A program made the translations under genes and the position numbers. 64,000 bases of DNA from contig NZ_JACHFN010000011.1 in the NCBI RefSeq assembly GCF_014201885.1, forward strand, positions 56,779-120,778, read 5' to 3'. Below are positions 53,423 to 63,991 of this stretch, piece by piece. The stretch is from Deinococcus budaensis (lineage in GTDB: Bacteria; Deinococcota; Deinococci; Deinococcales; Deinococcaceae). Under the pieces are notes generated by a model. That model saw nothing but the letters and a program-made list of their open reading frames with translations, had not been told where the DNA came from and searched no databases. Within the stretch, counting starts at the first letter, position 1. Every line of letters starts with the position of its first letter.

Positions 53423-53447
53423 ATCCCCCCGCACGGGGCGGGGGGAT
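53423..53447 (-). terminator. Terminator of tRNA-Gln
   Basis: On the minus strand ATCCCCCC (53447-53440) pairs with GGGGGGAT (53430-53423), followed by TTGCTTGG. It lies just after the tRNA 3' end. Confidence 0.75.
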
Positions 53448-53451
53448 GGGC

Positions 53452-53527
<76 letters not shown>

Positions 53528-53568
53528 GCGAACACTCTGACCTGCTCTCCCGGGGGTGAGCGTGAGGG

Positions 53569-53597
53569 AGTATAGCGGGAGGCGGGGGGACCGTCAA
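53569..53597 (-). promoter_or_regulatory. Promoter of tRNA-Gln
   Basis: On the minus strand TTGACG (53597-53592) and TATACT (53574-53569) are separated by 17 bp. The start would be near 53562. Confidence 0.82.
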
Positions 53598-53676
53598 CTC
53601 CCCGGGCCGGGGCCGGGGCCTCGGGGGAGACCTGCCGGGTACCGGGAAGGCCGAGTGGACCGCGTTCAAATCGCGC

Positions 53677-53705
53677 TTGCCCCCTCTCGGGGGTGGTGTT
53701 ACACT
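53677..53705 (+). promoter_or_regulatory. Promoter of rpsA
   Basis: TTGCCC (53677-53682) and TACACT (53700-53705) are separated by 17 bp. The leader of about 78 nt ends in AGGAGGAGCAGGAG before the ATG. Confidence 0.65.
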
Positions 53706-53790
53706 GAGGTGTTGCCGCGCACAGCGCAGGTACAGGTTATGCGGGACGCGCCGCCCCAGGGCAGCGCTTCCGCAGGAGGAGCAGGAGTTC

Positions 53791-55569
<1,779 letters not shown>

Positions 55570-55587
55570 CCCTTCCTTTCATTAAGC

Positions 55588-55630
55588 GAGAGGCCCCCGG
55601 AGGCAATTCCGGCGGGCCTCTTTCCTTTTG
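55588..55630 (+). terminator. Intrinsic terminator of rpsA
   Basis: GAGAGGCCCCCGGA (from 55588) pairs with TCCGGCGGGCCTCT (to 55621) with one bulge, followed by TTTCCTTTTG. Confidence 0.85.
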
Positions 55631-55654
55631 TTCATGCCCTGTGCGCTCCCGGAG

Positions 55655-55660
55655 TACGCT
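55655..55660 (+). promoter_or_regulatory. Leaderless -10 box for the Gfo/Idh gene
   Basis: TACGCT is followed by 6 nt and then ATG 55667. Confidence 0.55.
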
Positions 55661-55666
55661 GCGGCC

Positions 55667-56653
<987 letters not shown>

Positions 56654-56661
56654 CATCGGCG

Positions 56662-56713
56662 CTCAGCGCGGGGGCCAGACCAGCTCTTCCGCCCCTCTGG
56701 CCCCCGCGCTGAG
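56662..56713. terminator. 18-bp perfect hairpin between Gfo/Idh and comEC
   Basis: CTCAGCGCGGGGGCCAGA (56662-56679) pairs exactly with 56696-56713 around a 16-nt loop. It sits between convergent genes, immediately before the comEC stop. Confidence 0.8.
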
Positions 56714-56715
56714 GC

Positions 56716-57240
<525 letters not shown>

Positions 57241-57265
57241 TGACATTTCCAACAGACAATGCGAG
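57241..57265. repeat. Transposon left terminus (Tn5053/Tn402-like terminal repeat)
   Basis: TGACATTTCCAACAGACAAT resembles, as I remember it, the Tn402/Tn5053 terminal sequence TGTCNTTTTCAGAAGAC at 12 of the first 17 positions. A related block, TTTCCATGCGAGCAATG (57341-57357), repeats the TTTCCA...CAATG pattern inside, and GCCCGAA recurs at 57273-57279 and 57324-57330. These may be transposase-binding repeats. Confidence 0.6.
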
Positions 57266-57375
57266 TGTGAAGGCCCGAAACTGAGTTTTGACACACCGCT
57301 CCCTGCAAACGACCGCCAAGTATGCCCGAACGTGACTCCTTTCCATGCGAGCAATGTGCTCAGGAGGCTGCAAAG

Positions 57376-58086
57376 ATGGGTTCACGAGAGATCGCCATTC
57401 TCACCCACAGCGTCGGCGGCAAGGTCCATGTCCCCGGACAGCCCGGGTCCGTCCGGACCGAATCCACCCTGGAGACGGACTTCACCCTGTTGTGTGCCTT
57501 CGACCCTACCGTCGAGCAGATCGAGTCCCAGCCCGTCACCATCCCCTACCGCGACCCCACCGGGCGGGAGCGCCACTACACCCCCGACTTCCTGGTGCAG
57601 TACCTCCCCGACCGCGACTGGGTGAGGCGCAAGGTCCCTGAGCTGGTCGAAGTGAAACGCACGGAGGACCTCACCCGGCGCCACGACGAATACGCCCTCA
57701 AGTTCGAGGTCGCCCGCGCCTACGCCGAGTGGCGGGGCTGGACCTTCCGCATCGTCACCGACCAGGACCTGCGCGGCCCTTACCTCCAGAACGCCAAGTT
57801 CCTGCTCCCCTACCTCCGGCGCCCCGCCTGGCACGAGCCGACCGCCTGGGATATTCGCAAGGCGATGGAGACGCTCAGGGAGGCTGAGGTCCGTGCCCTG
57901 CTCGCCACCCTGACCCCGGACCCGGAGGCCCAGTTGCGGTATCTCCCCCACATCTGGCAGATGGTCGCCTACCGCTACCTCGGCGCAGACCTCCAGCTTC
58001 CCCTCAACATGCGGACCCCCCTGACCTATCTGCCGCACGATCCCTATCCGCTGAAAAAGGACTGGATTCATGACGGACCCCGTTGA
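57376..58086 (+). CDS. tnsA: TnsA-like transposon endonuclease
   Basis: TnsA cuts the 5' strands so that a Tn7-type element leaves by cut-and-paste rather than by cointegrate formation. The 236-residue protein shows the restriction-like active site: E33 in STLETDF, D71 in YTPDFLV and E92-V-K94 in LVEVKRTED, followed by a C-terminal domain. ATG 57376 is chosen because AGGAGG lies 8 nt upstream, although the frame is open further back. It overlaps tnsB by 17 bp. It is the first gene inside the terminus. Confidence 0.9.
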   Translation: MGSREIAILTHSVGGKVHVPGQPGSVRTESTLETDFTLLCAFDPTVEQIESQPVTIPYRDPTGRERHYTPDFLVQYLPDRDWVRRKVPELVEVKRTEDLTRRHDEYALKFEVARAYAEWRGWTFRIVTDQDLRGPYLQNAKFLLPYLRRPAWHEPTAWDIRKAMETLREAEVRALLATLTPDPEAQLRYLPHIWQMVAYRYLGADLQLPLNMRTPLTYLPHDPYPLKKDWIHDGPR

Positions 58087-59959
58087 GAACGTCCTCCAGC
58101 CGGGCCTGGTGGTCCAGCACCGTCGCCAGCGGCACGTCATTGTCAGCATCCTCGACCTGGAGACCGTGCTGCTGCGAAACCTCGAATCCGGGGGCATCGT
58201 CCGGGTCGCCGTCCGTGACCTCGACCCCCAGCGCCCCTTCACCCATCTGGAGAAGCGGCCCCTGGACCTCACCATGGTCGAGGAGGAACCCTGGAAAGCC
58301 GCGACCACCCGCTACAACACCATCGAACCGCTGCTCGCGCTCCCCAAGGGAGCGCGGACCCAGGCCCGTGTGGCAGAACGCGCGGCAGCAGCAGGCGTTC
58401 ACCCCGCCACGATCTACCGCTGGATCGACGCCTTCGAACAATCGGGCAAACTCTCCGCCCTGCTGCCCAAAGAACGCCGGGACAAAGGGTCCTACAAGAT
58501 CGACACCGCCACCGAGGCCATCGTGCAGGAGGTCATCGACGAGCTATACCTCACCCGCCAGCGACGTGGGGTCAGGACCGTGGTGCGCGAGATCGAACGC
58601 CGCTGCCGCGAGCGTGGACTGATGGTTCCCCACTACAATACCGTGAGGAAGCGGGTGCAGGACCGCAGCGCCTATATCGTCACCGAGCGCCGCCTGGGCA
58701 AGAAAGCTGCCGAGGACAGGTACGGCACGGATACCAAACCCTTTCCTGGCGCGGATTACCCGCTGTCGGTCGTGCAAATGGACCACGTGGAGTTGGACCT
58801 GGAATTGGTGGACGACCTGGAAGGCAGACCCATCGGCAAGGCCTGGCTCACGTTGATGATCTGTGTCCGCACCCGCATGATCCCCGGGTTCTATCTGACG
58901 CTCGACGATCCCAACGCCTTCTCCGTCGGCATGTGCGTCGCCAATGCCATCCTGCCGAAGGACGACCTCCTCGCCAAGTACGGCGTCGATGCCCAGTGGC
59001 CCATCCAGGGCTTTCCCCGGATGATTCACACCGACAACGCCCGGGAGTTTCACAGCGCCGCGCTGGAACGGGCCTGCGCGGAGTACGGTTTCTCGCAGGA
59101 CTACCGGCCCCGGGGTCAGCCTAAGTTCGGTGGGCATGTGGAACGTCTGGCGAAGACCTTCAACGACATGCTGCACGAGGAACCCGGCACGACCTTCGGG
59201 AGTCCGGCACGGCGGGGCGACTACGATGCCGCGAAACAGGCGGTGTACACGCTCGACCGACTGGAAGAGTGGGTCGTCAAGCTGATCAAGATTTACCACG
59301 GCACCTACCACACTGGGATTCAGACCACTCCCCTCCAGCGCTACCTGGACGATGTGCGCGGCGACGACACCCGGCCCGGCATCGGCATCCACGTTCCCAA
59401 TGTCGATCCGCACCGGCTGCGGCTGGACTTCATGCCCTTCTTCGAGCGCACCGTCCAGAGCCACGGCGTCCAATTTGAGACAGTGCGCTACTACCACGAT
59501 GTGCTGCGGCCCTGGGTCGGTGCGCCCGACCCCAAGCACGTCAAGCGTGCTCGCAAACTGCTGTTCCGCTACGATCCGCGCGACATGAGCCGGGTGTTCT
59601 TCTACGACCCGGAACTGCGTGAATACTTCCCGATCCCGTACCGTGACACCTCCTTTCCCGCCCTGAGCAAGTGGGAGATTCGGGAAGCGAAACGCCACGC
59701 GGTCGCGCGGGGGAAGGCCGCCGTGGATACCGAAGCCCTCTTTGCCGCCCATGCCGACCTCCAGCGGACACGCGACACCGCCACCAAGGAAACCAAGGCC
59801 CGCCGCCGCTCCGCCCAGCGCAAGCGCTTGGTCAAACCGGTCGTTCCCGACGAGTATTTCCAACGTGAGGCGCCGTCCGTAGGGGACCCGTCGTCTTCTT
59901 CCGAGGCGAAAAAGTCGCTGGTCTACGTCCCCGGATTCGAGGAGGTGGACTTCGCGTGA
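58070..59959 (+). CDS. tnsB: TnsB/TniA-like DDE transposase
   Basis: This 629-residue transposase recognises the element ends and joins 3' ends to the target. The N-terminal half has helix-turn-helix regions (ERAAAAGVHPATIYRWIDAFEQSGKL). The rve catalytic core has D238 in VVQMDHVELD, D322 in MIHTDNAREF and E358 in FGGHVERLAK, giving exact D,D-35-E spacing between the last two. The C-terminal Mu-like beta-barrel is followed by a basic tail likely to contact TnsC. tnsC overlaps its stop as GTGA. Confidence 0.95.
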   Translation: MTDPVENVLQPGLVVQHRRQRHVIVSILDLETVLLRNLESGGIVRVAVRDLDPQRPFTHLEKRPLDLTMVEEEPWKAATTRYNTIEPLLALPKGARTQARVAERAAAAGVHPATIYRWIDAFEQSGKLSALLPKERRDKGSYKIDTATEAIVQEVIDELYLTRQRRGVRTVVREIERRCRERGLMVPHYNTVRKRVQDRSAYIVTERRLGKKAAEDRYGTDTKPFPGADYPLSVVQMDHVELDLELVDDLEGRPIGKAWLTLMICVRTRMIPGFYLTLDDPNAFSVGMCVANAILPKDDLLAKYGVDAQWPIQGFPRMIHTDNAREFHSAALERACAEYGFSQDYRPRGQPKFGGHVERLAKTFNDMLHEEPGTTFGSPARRGDYDAAKQAVYTLDRLEEWVVKLIKIYHGTYHTGIQTTPLQRYLDDVRGDDTRPGIGIHVPNVDPHRLRLDFMPFFERTVQSHGVQFETVRYYHDVLRPWVGAPDPKHVKRARKLLFRYDPRDMSRVFFYDPELREYFPIPYRDTSFPALSKWEIREAKRHAVARGKAAVDTEALFAAHADLQRTRDTATKETKARRRSAQRKRLVKPVVPDEYFQREAPSVGDPSSSSEAKKSLVYVPGFEEVDFA

Positions 59960-60849
59960 CGCCCTATCCCCATCTCAACCCTGCCCTTCATCCCCTGATG
60001 GAGGGCAGTGACCTGGACCGGAACCAGCACGTCCTCACACCCCGCTGGATCAGCTATCCGCAGGCCACTGCCGTGCTCGACCGGCTCCAGTACGTATTTG
60101 ACCACCCACGGATGCACCGGATGCCCAACCTTGTCATCGTCGGCGGTTCCCACAACGGCAAGACGCTGGTGGCTGGACGGTTCGTTAAGCGGCACCCTGC
60201 CAACCACGACCTGCGGGCTGCCCGCACGACCATCCCCGTCCTGATGGTTGATGCCCCGCTGACCCCCGATGAGGGGCGTCTCTATGATCAGCTTCTGGAC
60301 GGATTCAACGCTCCCTACCGGCTCAGGGACGACCCGAGGGCGAAGCGCAAGCAACTGAAGGAGTTGCTGCGTGAGAGCGCGACGCGAGTGCTGATCATCG
60401 ACGAAATTCACAACATGATCGCCGGGTACACAGCGAAGCAACGTCTGATGCTCAACGCCCTGAAGGACCTCAGCAATGACTTGCGTCTTCCTATCGTCGT
60501 TGTCGGCACTGTCGCCGCCCTGCGGGCCATTCAGACAGACCCGCAGTACGCCAACCGGTACGAACGGGTTTCCCTCCCCGACTGGCGCTATGACGACAGC
60601 TTCCGCATGTTCCTGCGCCAGTATGAAACCACCCTTCCCCTCAAACGTGCCTCGGGGTTGGCCGATGAGGCACTGGCTCGGCGTATTCATAGCCTGAGCG
60701 AGGGTCTGATCGGGGAGGTGGCGAAGATTCTGGCAGAGGCTGCCCGCATGGCTATCTCAGATGGGACGGAGCAGATCGACGCCAGGAAGCTGGACAATCT
60801 CCCCTACTACGTTTCACCGTCGCAGCAGCGGGAGCGGGTGGAGTTGTGA
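59956..60849 (+). CDS. tnsC: TnsC/TniB-like AAA ATPase
   Basis: This 297-residue regulator links target selection to the transposase. Walker A is GGSHNGKT (about residues 63-70), Walker B is VLIIDEIHNM with D149, and later there is VVVGTVAAL, a sensor-like region. The size is that of TniB/TnsC of Tn5053-like elements and CRISPR-associated systems, much shorter than E. coli Tn7 TnsC (about 555 residues). GTG 59956 overlaps the tnsB stop, and tniQ overlaps its own stop. Confidence 0.92.
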   Translation: MTPYPHLNPALHPLMEGSDLDRNQHVLTPRWISYPQATAVLDRLQYVFDHPRMHRMPNLVIVGGSHNGKTLVAGRFVKRHPANHDLRAARTTIPVLMVDAPLTPDEGRLYDQLLDGFNAPYRLRDDPRAKRKQLKELLRESATRVLIIDEIHNMIAGYTAKQRLMLNALKDLSNDLRLPIVVVGTVAALRAIQTDPQYANRYERVSLPDWRYDDSFRMFLRQYETTLPLKRASGLADEALARRIHSLSEGLIGEVAKILAEAARMAISDGTEQIDARKLDNLPYYVSPSQQRERVEL

Positions 60850-62000
60850 GCATTAGGGGGCAGCGGCCTCTGCCAATGCGTCCGCCACCGCTGGAAGACG
60901 AACTGTGCTCCTCCTGGTTGATTCGGCTCGCTCGCGCCAACGGGACGACCCTGGCACACCTGTATCGCACCCTTACCCCGAACGACCACCATTTTGAGCA
61001 GGACCTCGACCGCAGAGTCCTGCCCAATCTGGTAGGCGGGCTGGAGAGGGCGACAGGGGTTCCGCGCACACGGATCGAGGAGATGACGCTCGACGCCCTG
61101 GAGAGCAAGTTGCGCCGCCCCAGTGGCAACAGGGTAGGTCGTCGCTGGGTTCTTCCCCTGAAGTTCCAGTACCGCCGGGTTCATGCCTTCGGGATGCAGT
61201 GCTGCCCGGACTGCCTGGCAGAGGACGAGATGCCCTACTACCGGCGTGCCTGGCGTCTGGCCTTCATGACCGTCTGTCCCAGGCACAAGCGGCTCTTGCT
61301 GGATCAATGTCCGGCTTGCGAGTCCCCGATTCATTACCGCGCGACTCCGGCGGCCACCCGTGGGCCGGATGCCGACCCGGCGTCACTTGCTTCCTGTGGC
61401 TGGTGCGGACTGGATTTCAGAGACCTCAGCTTCGGACAGTACGACGAACGTTCCCTCACGCTCGAACGAGGAGACTACCACTTCAGTCGTCAGAGTCCGC
61501 GCTTCCGCAGGCCACTGATCAGCAAGATCAGACGCGATGCCCACTTTCAGGGCAGATTGCTGGAAGCTGTAAGTGGGGGTGATTACGTGTTGAACGGCAC
61601 CCCCCTCGCTGTCCGGGAGTTGATGGAAGGGCTGTTTCAGTTGACGCGACTGCTGATGCACCTTCCCGGAGCGGAGGCATGGCGCCGGGCGCTGCACGAG
61701 CTTGCTGACGACATGCGCCTCTGTGGAGTGGAGAGCGACAGGGCTATCCTGCAATTCGAGGTGTTGAGGGTGGAGGAGCGGGACCGCATCATGACTCCGC
61801 TTGCCTGGCTGCTGAACGACTGGCCTGCGAGGTTCCATAAAGTCTCAGAAGGAGCAGGGGTCGGGCGACAGCAACTCCTCAAAAATGCGCGTCCGGTTCC
61901 CACTTGGCTGAAGCAGGAGGTCGCTCGTTACAGCAGGCTGGAGGGCTACGACCACCTACGACCACACATCAATGGAACGAAGGAGGGGGCCAGACGCTGA
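60846..62000 (+). CDS. tniQ: TniQ/TnsD-family target-site selector
   Basis: The 384-residue protein begins with a TniQ domain, LPMRPPPLEDELCSSWLIRLARANG, followed by a zinc-finger region with CCPDC, VCPRH, QCPAC and GWCG cysteine/histidine clusters (about residues 118-200). The C-terminal half is TnsD-like in size. Short TnsD proteins direct insertion into one specific sequence, so this is the best candidate for recognising comEC. GTG 60846 overlaps the tnsC stop. No cas genes are present to suggest RNA-guided targeting. Confidence 0.9.
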   Translation: MSIRGQRPLPMRPPPLEDELCSSWLIRLARANGTTLAHLYRTLTPNDHHFEQDLDRRVLPNLVGGLERATGVPRTRIEEMTLDALESKLRRPSGNRVGRRWVLPLKFQYRRVHAFGMQCCPDCLAEDEMPYYRRAWRLAFMTVCPRHKRLLLDQCPACESPIHYRATPAATRGPDADPASLASCGWCGLDFRDLSFGQYDERSLTLERGDYHFSRQSPRFRRPLISKIRRDAHFQGRLLEAVSGGDYVLNGTPLAVRELMEGLFQLTRLLMHLPGAEAWRRALHELADDMRLCGVESDRAILQFEVLRVEERDRIMTPLAWLLNDWPARFHKVSEGAGVGRQQLLKNARPVPTWLKQEVARYSRLEGYDHLRPHINGTKEGARR

Positions 62001-62029
62001 AACTTTTTCAGAATTTAACCCCTTCCATG

Positions 62030-62039
62030 TGCTAAATAT
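62030..62039 (+). promoter_or_regulatory. Possible extended -10 promoter of the cargo genes
   Basis: TGCTAAATAT fits an extended -10 (TGnTAnnnT). It is followed by GAGGAG and GTG 62048. A 15-bp palindrome-like string, CTGAAACTTTTTCAG (61997-62011), lies just upstream. Confidence 0.4.
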
Positions 62040-62047
62040 GAGGAGTC

Positions 62048-62440
62048 GTGTCTCAACGCCCCTGGATCGAAAATTTCTGGAAGGAGACAAAGGTCTCCAG
62101 AATCCTGATACTCGATTCCCTCCAGGGAACTCTCCTGACCGTCTGGTTTCTGGTGCTCTGGATGAGCGCTCAATGGATCGTCGAACAGGTGCAGCGCCAC
62201 TTGGATCTGGAGGGATCACCAACTTTCGATTTTCTCTCAATTTGCATTGATCTCATCCTTGGGGGTGGGTTCGCCGCCAGCTTGGCGCTCTATGTGTGGA
62301 AAAGTGTGGGCGATCTCAGGGTAAAGTTAGGCCTAAGCAGCGCACAATCAGTTAAAAGAGAATGGAAGGGGGAGCCTCCACAGCCGCCCGCTGCCCGGAG
62401 ATTCCCCAAAAGCAAGGCGCGGCGGCGCCGGAGGAGATGA
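62048..62440 (+). CDS. Small membrane protein of unknown function (cargo)
   Basis: The 130-residue protein has two predicted membrane helices, near residues 22-42 (LQGTLLTVWFLVLWMSAQWI) and 62-82 (ICIDLILGGGFAASLALYVW). It ends in a very basic, Pro-rich tail (RRFPKSKARRRRRR). I do not recognise it. The GTG start is weakly supported: GAGGAG lies only 2 nt upstream, and TAAATA is at leaderless distance. Its stop overlaps an ATG of the next gene. Base composition is lower in GC than core genes. Confidence 0.6.
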   Translation: MSQRPWIENFWKETKVSRILILDSLQGTLLTVWFLVLWMSAQWIVEQVQRHLDLEGSPTFDFLSICIDLILGGGFAASLALYVWKSVGDLRVKLGLSSAQSVKREWKGEPPQPPAARRFPKSKARRRRRR

Positions 62441-62445
62441 TGCCG

Positions 62446-63042
62446 ATGACAGCACAGACAGGCCCACAGAAAACACCAGTGGGGGCCAACCGGCGCTGGG
62501 GTCGGGTGCCGGGCATCTCTTATTCAGCATTCTTGCGCCAAACTCAAGTGCTGGCGACCATTGTCGCGTCCCTACTTTCGATCTTTGCCGTTGTGGTTTT
62601 TGCCCTTGTGGCGGGCGGTGAGGCGCTAGCAGCATTCTCACTCTTCGCTACGTTTATTATCGTTACTGTGGGAGTAAGTAATATATTTCTTATTACCAAA
62701 ATGTTCCTGAGTCGGACGTTGGCTCCTAGTGCTATGAGAGATAAAGCGTTGCGCCAGAACATTTCCGAAGATCACATAGATAATTTTAACATAATAGTCC
62801 TGAAAATCCTTAGGTTTATAGTGTTTGTAGCAGCAAGCTTAGTCATGCTGGTAGTTCCAGTCCTCTTTGGCGTCTTATTCCGTGTGGCTGAAAAATTTGG
62901 CGTTCCAGTGGCTTTGAGTGTCGCGGCTGTAATCATTCTGCTGATTATATGCTTCCATTACCCCCACGGTCCCGGCTGGGATTTTCTGCGGCGACAGTTT
63001 GGACGTGACGCAATTTACAACCAGGCTAAGCTTAACTGTTAG
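62446..63042 (+). CDS. Membrane protein of unknown function (cargo)
   Basis: The 198-residue protein has about four hydrophobic helices in two pairs (about 37-58, 63-85, 122-145 and 149-170), separated by a polar loop with DKALRQNISEDHIDN. I do not recognise the family. ATG 62446 is chosen because GGAGGAG lies 9 nt upstream; ATG 62437, which overlaps the preceding stop, is an alternative. The low GC of its second half contrasts strongly with tnsABC and the chromosome. It follows the other small membrane gene and is probably translated with it. Confidence 0.65.
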   Translation: MTAQTGPQKTPVGANRRWGRVPGISYSAFLRQTQVLATIVASLLSIFAVVVFALVAGGEALAAFSLFATFIIVTVGVSNIFLITKMFLSRTLAPSAMRDKALRQNISEDHIDNFNIIVLKILRFIVFVAASLVMLVVPVLFGVLFRVAEKFGVPVALSVAAVIILLIICFHYPHGPGWDFLRRQFGRDAIYNQAKLNC

Positions 63043-63104
63043 TTGAAATCACAAAGCATTGCCTCGTTTAGATTTTCACTTATAAACCATCCAGCAAGGT
63101 AATT

Positions 63105-63671
63105 CTATGTTGTTAAGCTACTATCCCTCTGATAAGGGACGCAGATGACTGACCACCAATCATATTCAGGATGATTAGCTAGTGGTTGTAACCAGTCAGA
63201 TGCTCTGTGACACATAGAATGCACTTCATTGTCGGAGAGAGACTGCTGCTGCGACCATAACCGAAGCAAGGATATGCCTGTTGTCAGTGACATATTAGGG
63301 TCAGTCTTTTGTGCAATGCGAAGAATCCTCGGATCGTCTGAAATCAAAACGCTTGAGGCTTTCCGAGTGTGCATAATCAATCCTGCTGCCGTCTCGTCAA
63401 GCTGTTGCGCTAGGCTGAAGAAATCTCCCGACAGTGCAGGCCAAGTGGGACTCTCAATCAAACGTCCATCGGAGTATAACGCTCGGATTATTTCGCCCTG
63501 TTTAGCGCGAGGAGTCCCCGCTTCGGCCTCCCAAAGCGGGTCTAGGTATCTGCGCTTAGCCTTCGGATGCACCACAAGCTGTACTCCAAAGTGGTCAATG
63601 ATGTCGAAGACACGTCCCGTAGCCGTCAAGAATAGCAACGAAGTCGTAGCGCTGTACCAAAGCTTAGTCAT
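63105..63671 (-). CDS. PIN-like domain protein (possible toxin-like cargo)
   Basis: The 188-residue protein begins MTKLWYSATTSLLFLTATGRV, similar to the first strand of PIN nucleases but with Ser/Ala where the first aspartate is usual. Later acidic positions remain: LDETAAGLIMHTRK and VLISDDPRILRIA, the latter like the PIN DDR region. PIN proteins are metal-dependent RNases, often toxins. The missing first acid may mean loss of activity. It starts 8 bp after the end of a small gene in the same orientation, as in toxin-antitoxin pairs. Confidence 0.5.
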   Translation of the reverse strand: MTKLWYSATTSLLFLTATGRVFDIIDHFGVQLVVHPKAKRRYLDPLWEAEAGTPRAKQGEIIRALYSDGRLIESPTWPALSGDFFSLAQQLDETAAGLIMHTRKASSVLISDDPRILRIAQKTDPNMSLTTGISLLRLWSQQQSLSDNEVHSMCHRASDWLQPLANHPEYDWWSVICVPYQRDSSLTT

Positions 63672-63679
63672 AGTCCGAC

Positions 63680-63955
63680 CTATTTCGCCCGTAAGTGGAC
63701 GTATTGGCTCAGACTAATCGGCACGGGTCGTGCGTCTCCTGTACCTGGGGAAGCAAACAGATGCTTGTACTGATTTAGCACTGCTTGAGCGTCGTCATCC
63801 TCTAAGTCAAGATAAGCCATGAATTGCTCCCGCGTCAGACGCTCTTTGGCATACGCTTCCACGGCTAGAAGGATATAGCGTAGTGGGAAGCGGTCAAGTT
63901 TTCCTACGCCGTTTAGGGGTCGGGACAGCCGCCCTGGGTGACGGCCACAACGCAT
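63680..63955 (-). CDS. Small ORF resembling the C-terminus of an XRE/ImmA-type protein
   Basis: The 91-residue frame contains FPLRYILLAVEAYAKERLTREQFMAYLDLEDDDAQAVL, which resembles the helical C-terminal part of ImmA/IrrE-type proteins often encoded beside PIN-like genes. The HTH and zinc-protease parts are absent, so it may be a truncated remnant or a small antitoxin. ATG 63955 follows a hairpin and T run directly, and no ribosome site or promoter is visible. The frame stays open to 63994 through the hairpin. Confidence 0.45.
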   Translation of the reverse strand: MRCGRHPGRLSRPLNGVGKLDRFPLRYILLAVEAYAKERLTREQFMAYLDLEDDDAQAVLNQYKHLFASPGTGDARPVPISLSQYVHLRAK

Positions 63956-63991
63956 AAAAATGGAGTCGGTATGGCTAGATACCGACTCCAT
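63956..63991 (-). terminator. 13-bp perfect hairpin with T run at the window edge
   Basis: ATGGAGTCGGTAT (63960-63972) pairs exactly with 63979-63991 around a 6-nt loop. On the minus strand it is followed by TTTT (63959-63956). It looks like the terminator of a minus-strand gene beyond the right edge. Because it abuts the start of the small ORF, an operator role is also possible. Confidence 0.6.

Noticed and set aside
57322..58086. tnsA starting at ATG 57322
   Set aside because: The frame is open, but no ribosome site precedes it; ATG 57376 has AGGAGG at 8 nt.
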